This document shows, piece after piece, positions 35,972-46,278 of a stretch of 64,000 nt of DNA (position 1 is the stretch's first letter; every line of letters begins with the position of its first letter). The DNA is taken from contig CM065299.1 of the NCBI GenBank assembly GCA_032871835.1, positions 93,479,152 through 93,543,151 on the forward strand, given 5' to 3'. The stretch comes from Dipteronia dyeriana (Eukaryota; Streptophyta; Magnoliopsida; Sapindales; Sapindaceae). Both the position numbers and the translations under genes were made by a program. Under the pieces are notes generated by a model that saw nothing but the letters and a program-made list of their open reading frames with translations, was not told the DNA's origin and did not search any database.

Positions 35972-36541
35972 TCAATAATTAAAAGCTTGTAACTGGTCAA
36001 TCAACTCATGTGGACTTGAAGCAGAGATAAAGATTTTTCCGATTGAAGGTGAAATGTAATAATTTTTCAGAGCATGATCACGAAATGAAAGCAAACCATC
36101 ATAAAATTTATTAACATTCAACAAACCGATGGGTTTCTCATGGATGTGTAGTTGCGCTCAGGATGCCATTGTAAAGATTTGTTCTAAGGTTCCAAAACCA
36201 CCTGGCAAAGCTATAAACGCATCAGCATGATGTAACATAGCAGCCAATCTTTCAGGCATACCTGAAACAACTAGCTCTTCGCCGTTTGTCTTTCCGATGA
36301 TGTCTGCTGCGGCCATAGGTTTTGGGACAATACCCAGAACTTGACTACCTCTGTCTTGTGCAGCTCGTGAAACACACCCCATTAATTCCAAGTTACCTCC
36401 TCCATACACTAGGTGTATTTTTTGGTCAGCCAAAACCTTACCAAGATGAGTTACAACATCAACAAACTCTCTGTATTTCCCATAATTTGTGCCACCAAAC
36501 ACACAAATGTTTGTGAATCGTTTAGTTGAAGATGATGTCAT
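35972..36541 (-). pseudogene. LOG: Intronless LOG copy (cytokinin phosphoribohydrolase), disrupted
   Basis: LOG enzymes release active cytokinin bases from their riboside monophosphates. This copy encodes about 189 residues from MTSSSTKRF to LQAFNY without any intron, whereas plant LOG genes have several, so it came through an RNA copy. It has the family order: ICVFGGTN, LVYGGGNLELMG, MPERLAAM, DAFIALPGGFGTLEQ, KPIGLLNVNKFYDGLLSF. Damage: TGA at 36158-36160 replaces the conserved Trp of the 'SWAQL' segment. The last residue of PGGxGTxxE is Gln instead of the catalytic Glu, and GGGxxGLMG has Glu for Gly. The conserved Arg of 'ER' remains. The frame also stays open upstream to 36640. It lies inside the LTR element, in the same direction, and is not expected to make an active enzyme. 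Confidence 0.9.
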
Positions 36542-36789
36542 TAATGCACTCTCTGAAATTTTCTTTTGAATGTTTATGAGTGCTTGCAGCAAAAAGGAAA
36601 ACAAATGCTTGTATTTATAGATCCCGAAAAGGTAACACAATGATACACCTATATGTATAGGGCATCGTATTTGTCAATGATATTAGATCCAAATGGTTCA
36701 AAAATCAAAAGTAAACAACAATAATTAAAAAAGACATTAAATGTGAAAGGAAAAAGATAATAAAAACAAAAGAATATTTACTGGTAGTT

Positions 36790-37400
36790 GTGATTGTGGC
36801 TCACATCTTTCTCTGGTTTTACGTCCAAAAACGACTTCATCGCCCTCTATGGGTCGATTATATGCTTCCCATCCAATTTTCTTATAAATTGGCAAACATG
36901 GTCTTTTAAAGTCATATTTCCAATACTATATTGTGCATGTTCTTTTTGAAATTGTGGCCATAATCGGTCAATTTGCCATTTGCACATATCCACTAGGATG
37001 TGCATCAAGAGTCGTTAGGATATTATCCAATGACTCCCTACGCAAACCATGCCTAATGAATAAAATTTTATCTTTCCGATTATTAGACACCATTCCTAAA
37101 GAACGACCATGTGTGTTGCAAGTTATTACATGCACATTTGTGACAAGTAACCTCTAACTTCTTAGCTCTTCATTTTTTTTACAATGTTACTTCTTCCAAA
37201 ACCAAGCATGTAAGATATAAATGAATCAACAGACTCACCTGCCAGACGTACCTTAGCTTCGATCAACCAGCAAATTTCAACAGGAATTTTGTTTATCATC
37301 AATAAGCGTAATCTTTCGAAACGTGCTTTGTAAATCTTTTTCAAAGCATTTTGAGGCAACGATGGAAAATGTTTTTGCAGGTTTGTGAAAATTTCGTCTA
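36790..37400 (-). pseudogene. Unrecognised decayed coding stretch in LOG-carrying element
   Basis: Upstream of the LOG copy in element direction. One clean frame of 65 codons (37162-37359) includes ARFERLRLLMINKIPVEICW and VDSFISYMLGFGRSNIV. After its stop the other frames continue with protein-like text (DRLWPQFQKEHAQYSIGNM, then FIRKLDGKH, then a stop), suggesting one original gene of 200 or more codons broken by frameshifts. I do not recognise the family; it is not an evident gag or pol. It may be a second captured host sequence or a gag too diverged to see. Confidence 0.5.
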
Positions 37401-38130
37401 TGCCTTGTTTTGGAGATCAGTTATTTGGAAAACTAAATTAAACCGACTTGAATTGTCACAGAGTACCGTTATCCGCCACTTAACCAGGGTTATATAGCAA
37501 AACACACCATGCAAAAATTGAACCTAGAAATTAATCCTGCGAAAATTCAAAACGTAAAAGTGAACAAAAACAAAAATAATAATTGTAAATACAAATAAAG
37601 TCAAAAGCAAAAGGTTTGTTTCCTGTTGGATGTCTAAGTGGGTTTTCAACCATGTTGTTGGTGAATGTGGGTTATTGTGATCTCCTAATTAATCTACCAC
37701 TAGATGTTCGAGACCAACGTCTCATGCAAATTTAATGAGGGTTCATGGAGGTGAAATACACAAAAATGAAGAAAATAAAAGAAAAACAAGATGCACAAGT
37801 CTAAGGGTGTAAAAGAAAATATACACAAGTGTTGGGGCAAAAGTGTAAATAATTATAAATATAGGGACTAAAGTGAAAATATGAAAATTACATGGACTGA
37901 TATGTAAAAATGAAAAATAAAATGACCTATATGCAAATACAAAATAGATCTAAGCTAAAATGTAAATAAAAAGTTAAAAGACTAAAATACAAAAATGTGA
38001 TTAATGATTACAGGTGCTTCTTTTTTTTAAGTGGATGAAGTTTATGATTGAGATGAATGATGCAAAACAGAATACAAAATAAGAAAATAAATTAAAAAGA
38101 AATTACTTCTACAAAGAAAATGCGGACTTA
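37401..38130 (-). other. 5' leader of LOG-carrying element
   Basis: AT-rich, no frame of note, A-rich on the plus strand with repeated 'gtaaaaatg..' text at 37800-38000. It separates the primer-binding site from the decayed coding stretch. Confidence 0.6.
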
Positions 38131-38150
38131 CCTCCCCGGCAGCGGCGCTA
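38131..38150 (-). other. Primer-binding site, tRNA-Asp type
   Basis: Minus strand TAGCGCCGCTGCCGGGGAGG, six bases inside the right LTR. It differs at a few positions from TGGCGCCGTTGCCGGGGA, the complement of the plant tRNA-Asp 3' end used by Athila/Tat-type gypsy elements. Confidence 0.85.
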
Positions 38151-38156
38151 AAAACT

Positions 38157-39481
38157 TGACACGTTCTAAAGAAGTGTTCCTACTCCCAAGTATAAGAGTG
38201 TCAAAGTAATAAATTAACCGGTAAGACCGGGTCGAACCATAGGGAGGTTGTTCACTTGTCCTTATAGAATTAATTATCTAGATTAATTACTAAGCTTGTT
38301 ATAAAATGTAAATCAATTAAATTAAAACTGGGACTAAGGGATCCACTGTTGGTAATTCGAATATGATCCAATAATCAATATTTAGTCCAGATTAATGGAG
38401 GGTATTCCACTCCACTGACCACTCTCTGATAGATGTGGGCAAAAGTACCCACTGTGCTAGACAACATATGTCTGTCTACAGTGAGTCAAAACTCCATAAA
38501 GATCAGAGGGGATAAACCGCTCTCTGATAGATATGAGTAAAAATACTCATTGTGCTAGACAATATCTGTCTGTCTACAGTGAGTCAAAAACTCCACAAAG
38601 ATCAGAGGGGAGAAAGCAAAAAAATAATAAACTTACCATAATTGGATCATATTTTTCATACCAACAGTATCACCTTTGGCCCTAGCTATATAAAATTAGC
38701 CAGACATAATTTAACTAGAAAATGGCTATTTTATTTAAACTGAGAATTTGAGAATAAAATAGAGAGAATTTCATAAATCTAATATCAAATTTGGATTTAG
38801 AATGTCTAAATTAGGGGGGAGAGGTCCCCTATTTATACAAAATACAGATGAAAATTGACCATCGAATGAATTTAGAATGAAGCGTCCAAATTTCACCACG
38901 TCATCAGTGAATAGTGAACCGTAAACGCATCTGTGAAAGTCAATAGTGAACAATGCACCGACTTCTAGAATATGATTCTCTGTAGCACGTGTACGATGCA
39001 CTCACAACTCGGGCCAATAGAATCGTGCCACATCATCGGTCAATAATCTTCTAGAAAGTCAACTATGAACAGTGCACCGATTTCTAGAATATGATTCTCT
39101 ACAACCGCGTGTACGGTGCACTCGCAGTTTGGTCCAATAGTAATATGTCATGTCATCAGGAACAATAAAAGTCAACTGTGAACAGTGAAAGTCAACTGTG
39201 AACAGTGAATAGTCAAAATTACAAAAATGTCATTCGTGGCCTTCCTAAGGCTTTTGACGTTCTAAACTTGAAAACGATGTTTGTTTTGTCATATGACTTC
39301 TCCATAATTATGAATTGATCGAATTACCTCTGAAATACAAAGAAAAATATATTAATTACTACACAACACATTTATTAAAGCGAGCGAACGAAATTATGTC
39401 TAAATTGGGGAATTAATCATATTGGAAGTGTAAAATGATGATATTATCCCTTAATAAACATACACTTTTCAGTGTTAATCA
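38157..39481 (-). repeat. 5' LTR of LOG-carrying element
   Basis: Second copy of 33330-34636, 1325 versus 1307 bp. It keeps the internal 110- and 125-bp duplications and a short run of 'gtgaacagtgaa' repeats near 39175-39205. Confidence 0.9.
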
Positions 39482-39979
39482 CCTTTTTTTGGACTGACTC
39501 ATTGCTCACATGGAGAGCCTACTAATTCTCACATATTTATCACCACAAACATGCCTAATATTTGGCCAAACAACAACCTCCCTTTGGATCGGCCATTATT
39601 TGCATAAATAGTTGACATGTACATGTTTATATTCCAAAATAAATAAATTTACATTATAAAGGTTACTTTGGCAACATATAATTTCAATCAATTTATTTTG
39701 AAACACCAAGCATTTATTTTCCAGAAGAAACAATCACATAGGTTTCAACATATAGTAATTACATGCATACTGATCAAACAAACATACATCTCAAGATTTT
39801 CAAAAAAAAAAAATACTGTAATGAACCCAATTGTATGAACATAATTTTTCATCAAATTAACTCACAGGTACTCACGTCTCCTTTTCAAAGACTACAGTAA
39901 TATGATATCTAACAAATTCAAAAGTGCTATAGGAATTTTTTACTCAACAATTCAACATGAGTGACTCTAATACCACTCT

Positions 39980-40478
39980 TGTAAGTTTCAGTTCCAAATA
40001 TCAGAAATTTCCAAACACAAATCTCCAATTAAAAAGGCCAAAATCATCATGTTGAACTATTTAGAACAATTGGTAAGAAGACACACCTGGATCCATGTTC
40101 ATAAGACAACAAACCGTGAGGTTGCCACAAGGGAATGAATGGCAAGGTCTTCCATAGCCAAATCCTCTCGAGTATTCCAAATATGCTCTGAGAAATTTCT
40201 GGAAAATAGGGATTCAAACTGAAGAGCAAATATTGTGTGTATATATATATATATAGGAATTGACTTGGGGACCATAACCTCTATCTGATTCTTTTAATTG
40301 GAATCTCATTAATCCCAATCCAATTAGCGTTGGGTCTCTACACATTTTAACCCATACCTAAATATAATTTTGGAGCCCATTAACATCCTAATAATCTTGC
40401 CCAATTAAGTTAGACAACCCATATCAAAATTGTTATTCAATATGCAGCCCACAATTGGAGATCAACCAAATATTAACA
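39980..40478 (-). repeat. LTR shared by tandem copia copies A and B
   Basis: Matches 45654-46157. On the minus strand it is the 3' LTR of copy B, with a purine-rich AGCCCAAGTGGAAGAT just before it at 40479-40494. It is also the 5' LTR of copy A, followed by the primer-binding site TGGTATTAGAGTC at 39963-39975. It contains a short (TA)n run. Confidence 0.88.
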
Positions 40479-40884
40479 ATCTTCCACTTGGGCTACATAC
40501 GATTCTTGAAACAATTATTACGAATAGTCTTAAGTGCGCACCAAAAAGCTATTTACTTCAAAATATCTCTTTAGTTACAATCTGGTCCTTCTACTGTATT
40601 AACATGGGATCAAAGTGACCTTCATTATACATTTTCATAACTATACCCATCAATGGCCACCATACCAATACATTCAATGACATAGATCGAGTATGGATGC
40701 ATAACATGGAAATTACATGTAGTATGATCTTAAACATGCCATTTTCCAACTGGTCCAACTTTATTCTCTAGTGAGATCAAACATGAATAACATTCAGAGT
40801 TTATATATGAACTATAAACTTTATTCTGTAGAAAATAAATACATAACGTGTCTGTAACATAGAACATCATAATGTAAACTCCCA

Positions 40885-43800
40885 CTAAGCATGCACATCA
40901 TTAATTAAAACAACACCCATATGAGCAGTGTGCTCATGAAAGACCTTGGGTGGTAAACTTTTAGTAAGCGGATCCGCAATCATGGAGTTCCCGATATGTT
41001 CTATAGCCACCTCATGACTCTGAACTCTTTCTTTAACAACGAGAACCTTGATGTCTATATGCTTCGACTTTGTGGAGCTTATGTTGTTGTTGGAATAAAG
41101 CACAACCGAATTATTATCATAATATATATTTAACGATATTTCAATACCATATATTATTGGCAGCCCATTGACAAAATTTTACAACCATATCCCATGATTA
41201 GATGCCTCATAATAGGCTATAACTCAGCTGCCATACCGGAAGAAGCTATGAGTGTCTATTTGGCACTCTTCCAATAAATGCCTCCCCCAGCTAACATGTA
41301 AATATAGCTCGATATGGATCTTTTACTGTCTTGGCATCCAGTAAAATCGGAATCAGAATATCCAACGATCTCTAAATGATCTGATCTCCGATAAGTGAGC
41401 ATATGATCTTTTGTTCTCTGCAAATAACGCATAGCCGATTTGGCTGCTTTCCAATGATCCATCATTGGGTTACTTAGATATCTGTCTAACATTCCCACTA
41501 TGAACACTATGTCCAGACGCTTACATACTTGAGCATACATAAGACTTCCTACAGCTAATGCATAATGAATCTTTTGCATTCCTTTCCATTCCAACTCATT
41601 CTTAGAGCATTGGTTGAGACTAAACTTGTCTCCCTTATTAATTGGGGTATCACCTGGTGCACAACCTTTCATGTTAAATCTATCAAGAATTCTTTCGATA
41701 TAGCTCTTTTACGATAACCCAATGATGCCTCGAGAGTGATCTCGATGTATCTGTATTCCTAATACGAAAGATGCATCCCCAAGATCTTTATCTCAAAGTT
41801 CTTGGTCAAAAATCTCTTGGTTTCGTGCAATAAACCTATATCATTACTAGCAAGCAGTATGTCATCGACATACAACACCAGGAATATATGCTTACTCCCA
41901 TTGAACTTATGACATACACAATAATTAACCTTATTTACCTCAAACCCATACGAGATAATGACTTGGTGAAATTTGTGATACCATTGTCGGGAAGCCTGTT
42001 TGACACCATAGATGGATTTCTTCAGTTTGTAAACCATCTTCTTTGGGTCACCGATTACAAAGTTTTCTGGTTGCATCATATATATCATTTCATCAACGTC
42101 ACCATTGAGAAACACAGTCTTTATATCCATCTGATGTAGCTGCAAATCAAAATGAGCCACAAGTGTCATGATGATCCTGAAAGAGTCTTTCGTTGAAACT
42201 GGAGAGAAAATCTCTTTATAGTCAACGTCTTCTTTCTGAGTGAAACCCTTAGCAGCTAGACGAAACTTATATCTCTCAACATTGCCTTTTGAATCCCTTT
42301 TGGTCTTAAATATCCATTTACAACCAATGGGTTTCACACCTTCAGGCAATTCGATAAGATCCCAAACGTTATTATCCTTCATGGATTTCATTTCATCATT
42401 CATGGCATCAATCCACTTTTGAGAATTAGAACTTTGTTTGGCTTGATGAAAGTTGATTGGATCATCTTCCATCACTCATATGTCACCCCCATATTCTTGG
42501 AGAAAAACAGCATAGTCATATGGAATCGTACTTCTCCTTTCTCTAGTGGATCTTCTCAATGGCATATCCTCTTGAGGTTTTTGAGTTTGCATTTCAGCAT
42601 AATTTCTTCATTTTGCATAAGGAGCTCTTTTACATTGTCTTGATATTCCGGATTTCCATTTCGAACAATGTTAGGAATGGAAACCTGATCATTATCAATA
42701 ACAACAGGAAGAGAAACAAATTCTTCTTCAAAAATAATATCGTTAACCTTATCTCCTCCCACAAACTCAACTTCCTCAAGGAAACTTATAGTTCATGTCT
42801 CAAAAAATGTTATAGCAGTGGGATCGTAAATCTTAAAGCCCCCTGACCATTCAAAGTACCCAACAAAGTAGCAACTCACAGTTCTCGAATCCAGTTTCTT
42901 TTCATTTGGCTTGTAAGGTGTTACCTCAACTGGACAACCCCAAAAGTGTAGATGCCTAATACTAGGCTTCTTGCTTGTCCATAGTTCATAAAGGGTTTTA
43001 GTTACTGCTTTGCTAGGGACCATGTTGAGGATATATGTTGCAGTCTTTAGAGCTTCTCCCCGGAGGGATTATGGTAAAGATGAATGATTAATCATACTTC
43101 TTACAATTTCCTTAAGCGTTCTGTTTCGTCTTTTAGCAACACCATTCATGTTGGGTTTGCCCGGCATTGTGTATTGCAGGACGATACCGCATTCCTCTAG
43201 GAATTTTGTGAAAGGTCCTGGACGTTGTTCACTGGATCCGTCGTATCTACCATAGTATTCACCACCACGGTCAGATCTGACAGCCTTAATTTTCCTGCAA
43301 AGTTGATTTTCAACTTCAGCTTTGAAGGCATTAAATGCATCCAGGGATTGAGACTTCTCATGAATCAGATATAGGTAACCGTACTTTGAATAATCGTCTA
43401 TGAATGTAATAAAATACTGTTGACCATTCCTCCACAAATATTAGTATGAATCAATTCTAAGACGCCAGAACATCTGTTGACACATAATCTTCTAATGTTT
43501 GTATACTTCCCCTTTATACACTCAATACAGACTTGGAAATCTATCAAACCAAGGGGATCATGAATTCTGTTAGACACAAGTCTCTAAATTCTCTATTTAG
43601 AGATATGACCTAAGCGCTTGTGCCACAGTGTGGCGAAATCTCTGTCAGTTAATTTTTGTTTTGTATCACATGAACTTTTATGCAAGGTTTCATTAAATGA
43701 GGCAATTATGTTCAACAAATATAGGTTATCATGTAAAGACAAAGAACCAGTACCAATAAGATTCGAATCTTGAAAGAGACTAAATTTATTATTTTCAAAG

Positions 43801-44190
43801 GAACAAAAAAACCACATTTGTTCAAAATAGAAACTAAAACCAAATTCCGTTTAAAAGACAGTACTACATAAGTCTCTTCCAAACTTAAAAAAAGGTCAGT
43901 CTTTAACAACAACTCAAAAGTTCCTATGGCCTCTACTGTAACTGTCTTGTTGTCACCCACATAGATGAATCTTTCAGTATCACTTGGTTGTCGGCTCCAC
44001 AAACAACCCTGCATATACACACTAGTTAGTAGTAGCACCAGAATCTATCCACTAAGTGTGACTGGATACAGAAGCTAAATTAACTTCAGAACAAACCAAA
44101 GCGAGAAGTATACCTTTCTTGACACGTAATTTGGCATACTTGGGACATTTCTTTCTTCATATGTCCAGCTTTCTTACAAGAGTAGCAGGT
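40885..44190 (-). pseudogene. copia pol polyprotein, multiply broken
   Basis: Read right to left it has the TNT1-94 order. A zinc knuckle near 44145-44190 has a one-base insertion. A protease-like stretch follows (43712-44038, with DTERFIYVGDN). Next come the pre-integrase motif WHKRLGHISK (about 43593-43625), the integrase core (43069-43437, FIDDYSKYGYLY and SDRGGEYYGRYD) and the integrase C-terminal part (42793-43023). Reverse transcriptase is at 41759-42475 (CKWIFKTKRDSKGNVERYK and the active-site YVDDILL). RNase H is at 41256-41672 (GYSDSDFTGC) with a tail at 40885-41103. Frame changes between these blocks and missing pieces make it a pseudogene. Confidence 0.92.
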
Positions 44191-44199
44191 AAACAGCTC

Positions 44200-44720
44200 A
44201 TCCTGCTTCTTTTATACCTTATGATATGATGTCCCAGTTGTAGCTTCTTTTCCTCTTTTCCTCTTTTCCTCTTTTCCTTTTCTTGTCCTTAGAACCGATT
44301 GCTAAGTGAGCACTTTTAGTTCTTTCTCATTTAATCCTCTCTTCCACTTGCACATAGTGAGATATGAGCTCATTAAGAGTCCATTTGTTCTTTTGGGTGT
44401 TATAACTCACTTTAAATTGACTGTATTGTGTATGAAGTGAGATAAGAACCAGATGCACGAGCATGTCCTCAGACAGCTCTAACTTTAGTGCCTTTAGTTT
44501 AAAAATGAGATTAGACATCTCCATAATGTACTCTCTTACGTTCTCATTTCCTTTATACTTCATGGAAACAAGGTAGCCCAAAAGGGTACTTGTTTCAGCC
44601 TTTCGTTCTTTGTAAAATGTTGTTCTATTTCCTTAAGAAACTTCGTAGCATTTTTCTCTTCGGACATAGAACCCCTAAAGATTTCCAGAATGGAACATTT
44701 CATGATCATAAAACTCATGC
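44200..44720 (-). pseudogene. copia gag (copy B), broken
   Basis: The longest frame (44327-44581) has the same Gag text as copy A: LVSMKYKGNENVREYIMEMS and QYSQFKVSYNTQK. A frame break near 44590-44610 separates the N-terminal part. Plus-strand frames here are antisense shadows. Confidence 0.83.
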
Positions 44721-45636
44721 GATTAGAACGGTCTCACCTCTCCATGTTTATTTTGTCATTAGTAGAATTATTCTCATTGAGAGGTGCATGCCATTCTTCC
44801 CAAAGCACAAGGTCAAGATCCATGCAACCGAGAACAATTATAATGTTCTCTTTCCAAATCTTGAAATTTGTGCCATTAAGCACCATAATGGAATTGATAT
44901 TGACAGATATTGTTGAAGCAGAAGTGGTAACTGAATTGAGAACAAAATAAAATTACAGGCTCACAGTCAATGATCATGTCACAATCCAAGAATATTCAAT
45001 TAACAAAATCATACATGACATGATCAAACAATTCACACAATCGTGGGCCCTATCATAAGATACCTAGCACAACATTGACATTTAATCTTTGGACAAAAAT
45101 ATCAACAATAAGTGGTACTCTTCGTGCAGTAATCAAATATTGGCAATTAATCCTGTCAAGTAATAAGCCTTTCTTTAGATTGACTCATTACTCACATGGA
45201 AATCCTAATCATTCTCGTATATTTATCACCACAAACATGCCTAATATTTGGCCAAACAACAACCTTCCTTTGGGTCGGTCATTATTCGTATAAATAGTTG
45301 ACATGTACATCTTTATATTCCAAAATAAATAAATTTACATTACAGAGGTTACTTTGACAACATATAATTTCAATCAATTTATTTTGAAACACCAAGCATT
45401 TATTTTTCAAAAGAAACAATCACATAGGTTTCAACATATAGTAATCACATGCATACTGATCAAACAAAATTACATCTCACGATTAAAAAAAAATAATGTT
45501 GTGAATGTATGAACATAATTCTTCATCAAATTAACTCACATGTACTCACGTCTCCTTTTCAAAGACTATAGTAATATGATATCCAACAAATTCAAAAGTG
45601 TTATAGGAAATTTTTACTCCACAATTCAACATGAAT

Positions 45637-45649
45637 GGCTCTGATACCA
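45637..45649 (-). other. Primer-binding site, initiator-Met tRNA type
   Basis: Minus strand TGGTATCAGAGCC, four bases after the 5' LTR end. Exact match to the plant copia consensus. Confidence 0.92.
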
Positions 45650-45653
45650 CTCT

Positions 45654-46157
45654 TGTAAGTTTCAGTTCCAAATATCAGAAATTTCCAAACACAAATCTCC
45701 AATTAAAAAGGCCAAAATCAGCATGTTGAACTATTAAGAACAATTGGTAAGAAGACATACCCAGATCCATGTTCACAAGGTAACAAATCGTGAGGTCGTC
45801 ACAAGGGAATGAATGGCAAGGTCTTCCACAACCAAATCCTCTAGTGTATTCCAAATATGCTCTAAGAAATTTCTGGAAAATGGGGGTTCAAAATGGAGAG
45901 CAAATATTGTATATATATATATATATATATATAGGATTTGACTTGGGGACCATAACCTCTATCTAATTCTTTTAATTGGAATCTCATTAATCCCAATCCA
46001 ATTAACATTGAGTCTCTACACATTTTAACCCATACCCAAAGACAATTTCGAAGCCCAATTAACATTCTACTAATCTGACCCAATTAAGTTAGACATCTTA
46101 TATCAAAATTGTTATTCAATATGCAACCCACAATTGAAGATCAACCAAATCCTAACA
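45654..46157 (-). repeat. 5' LTR of copia copy B
   Basis: Minus strand begins TGTTAGGATTTGG and ends AAACTTACA, 504 bp. It pairs with 39980-40478 (499 bp). A (TA)n run lies at about 45910-45932. Confidence 0.9.
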
Positions 46158-46161
46158 GACA

Positions 46162-46278
46162 GATGAAGCTAAGATGAAACAAGCCCAAGTAGTTGTGCCA
46201 GGCCAAGAAGATGAAGAGCATTGTAATGGAGTTTCATATGCCATTCCAATCACCAGCATTTCGATAACAAATCCTTGA
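46162..46278 (+). pseudogene. C-terminal exon remnant of a second WAT1-related gene
   Basis: Encodes DEAKMKQAQVVVPGQEDEEH and so on to ITNP and the stop, matching the tail of the gene at 23200-24720 (DEAKMKPAQVAVQGQEDEEH...TTNP) in frame with few changes and a two-codon gap. Everything upstream is missing: the copia LTR ends at 46157. All membrane-spanning parts are lost, so this is a dead fragment. Confidence 0.93.

Larger units (their letters stand above)
33330..39481 (-). mobile_element. Non-autonomous gypsy-type LTR element carrying a LOG gene copy
   Basis: Complete element in copia copy A, reading on the minus strand. LTRs of about 1.3 kb start TGACACG and end TTAATCA. Target flanks are CCTGT (33325-33329) and CCTTT (39482-39486); copy B has the single unoccupied CCTTT at 45168-45172. 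Next to the right LTR is a primer-binding site of the tRNA-Asp type used by Athila/Tat-like gypsy elements; next to the left LTR is a G-rich polypurine tract. The 3.5-kb interior has no recognisable gag, protease, reverse transcriptase or integrase. It holds an intronless LOG gene copy and a second decayed coding stretch, both in the element's direction. I counted about 11 differences in the first 195 aligned LTR bases, so the insertion is not recent. Confidence 0.88.
28729..39979 (-). mobile_element. Ty1/copia element, left copy (copy A), 3'-truncated and heavily interrupted
   Basis: Minus-strand element joined in tandem to copy B through the LTR at 39980-40478. Its pieces (28729-29144, 31630-31670, 32395-33329, 39482-39979) line up in order with 43785-45653 of copy B: protease and zinc-knuckle part, gag, and 5' leader with primer-binding site. 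Three later insertions split it: a solo LTR, a hAT element and the LOG-carrying LTR element. Integrase, reverse transcriptase and 3' LTR are missing, cut off at 28729. The zinc knuckle near 29100-29145 keeps the CX2CX4HX4C pattern, while copy B has a one-base shift there. Confidence 0.88.
40479..46157 (-). mobile_element. Ty1/copia element, right copy (copy B)
   Basis: Full-length minus-strand element: 5' LTR on the right (45654-46157), primer-binding site, leader, gag, protease, integrase, reverse transcriptase, RNase H, purine tract and the shared LTR. Its interior matches copy A wherever copy A survives. Its gene is broken by several frameshifts and stops, so it is not autonomous now. The right LTR end cuts into the last exon of a WAT1-related gene copy at 46158. 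Confidence 0.9.
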
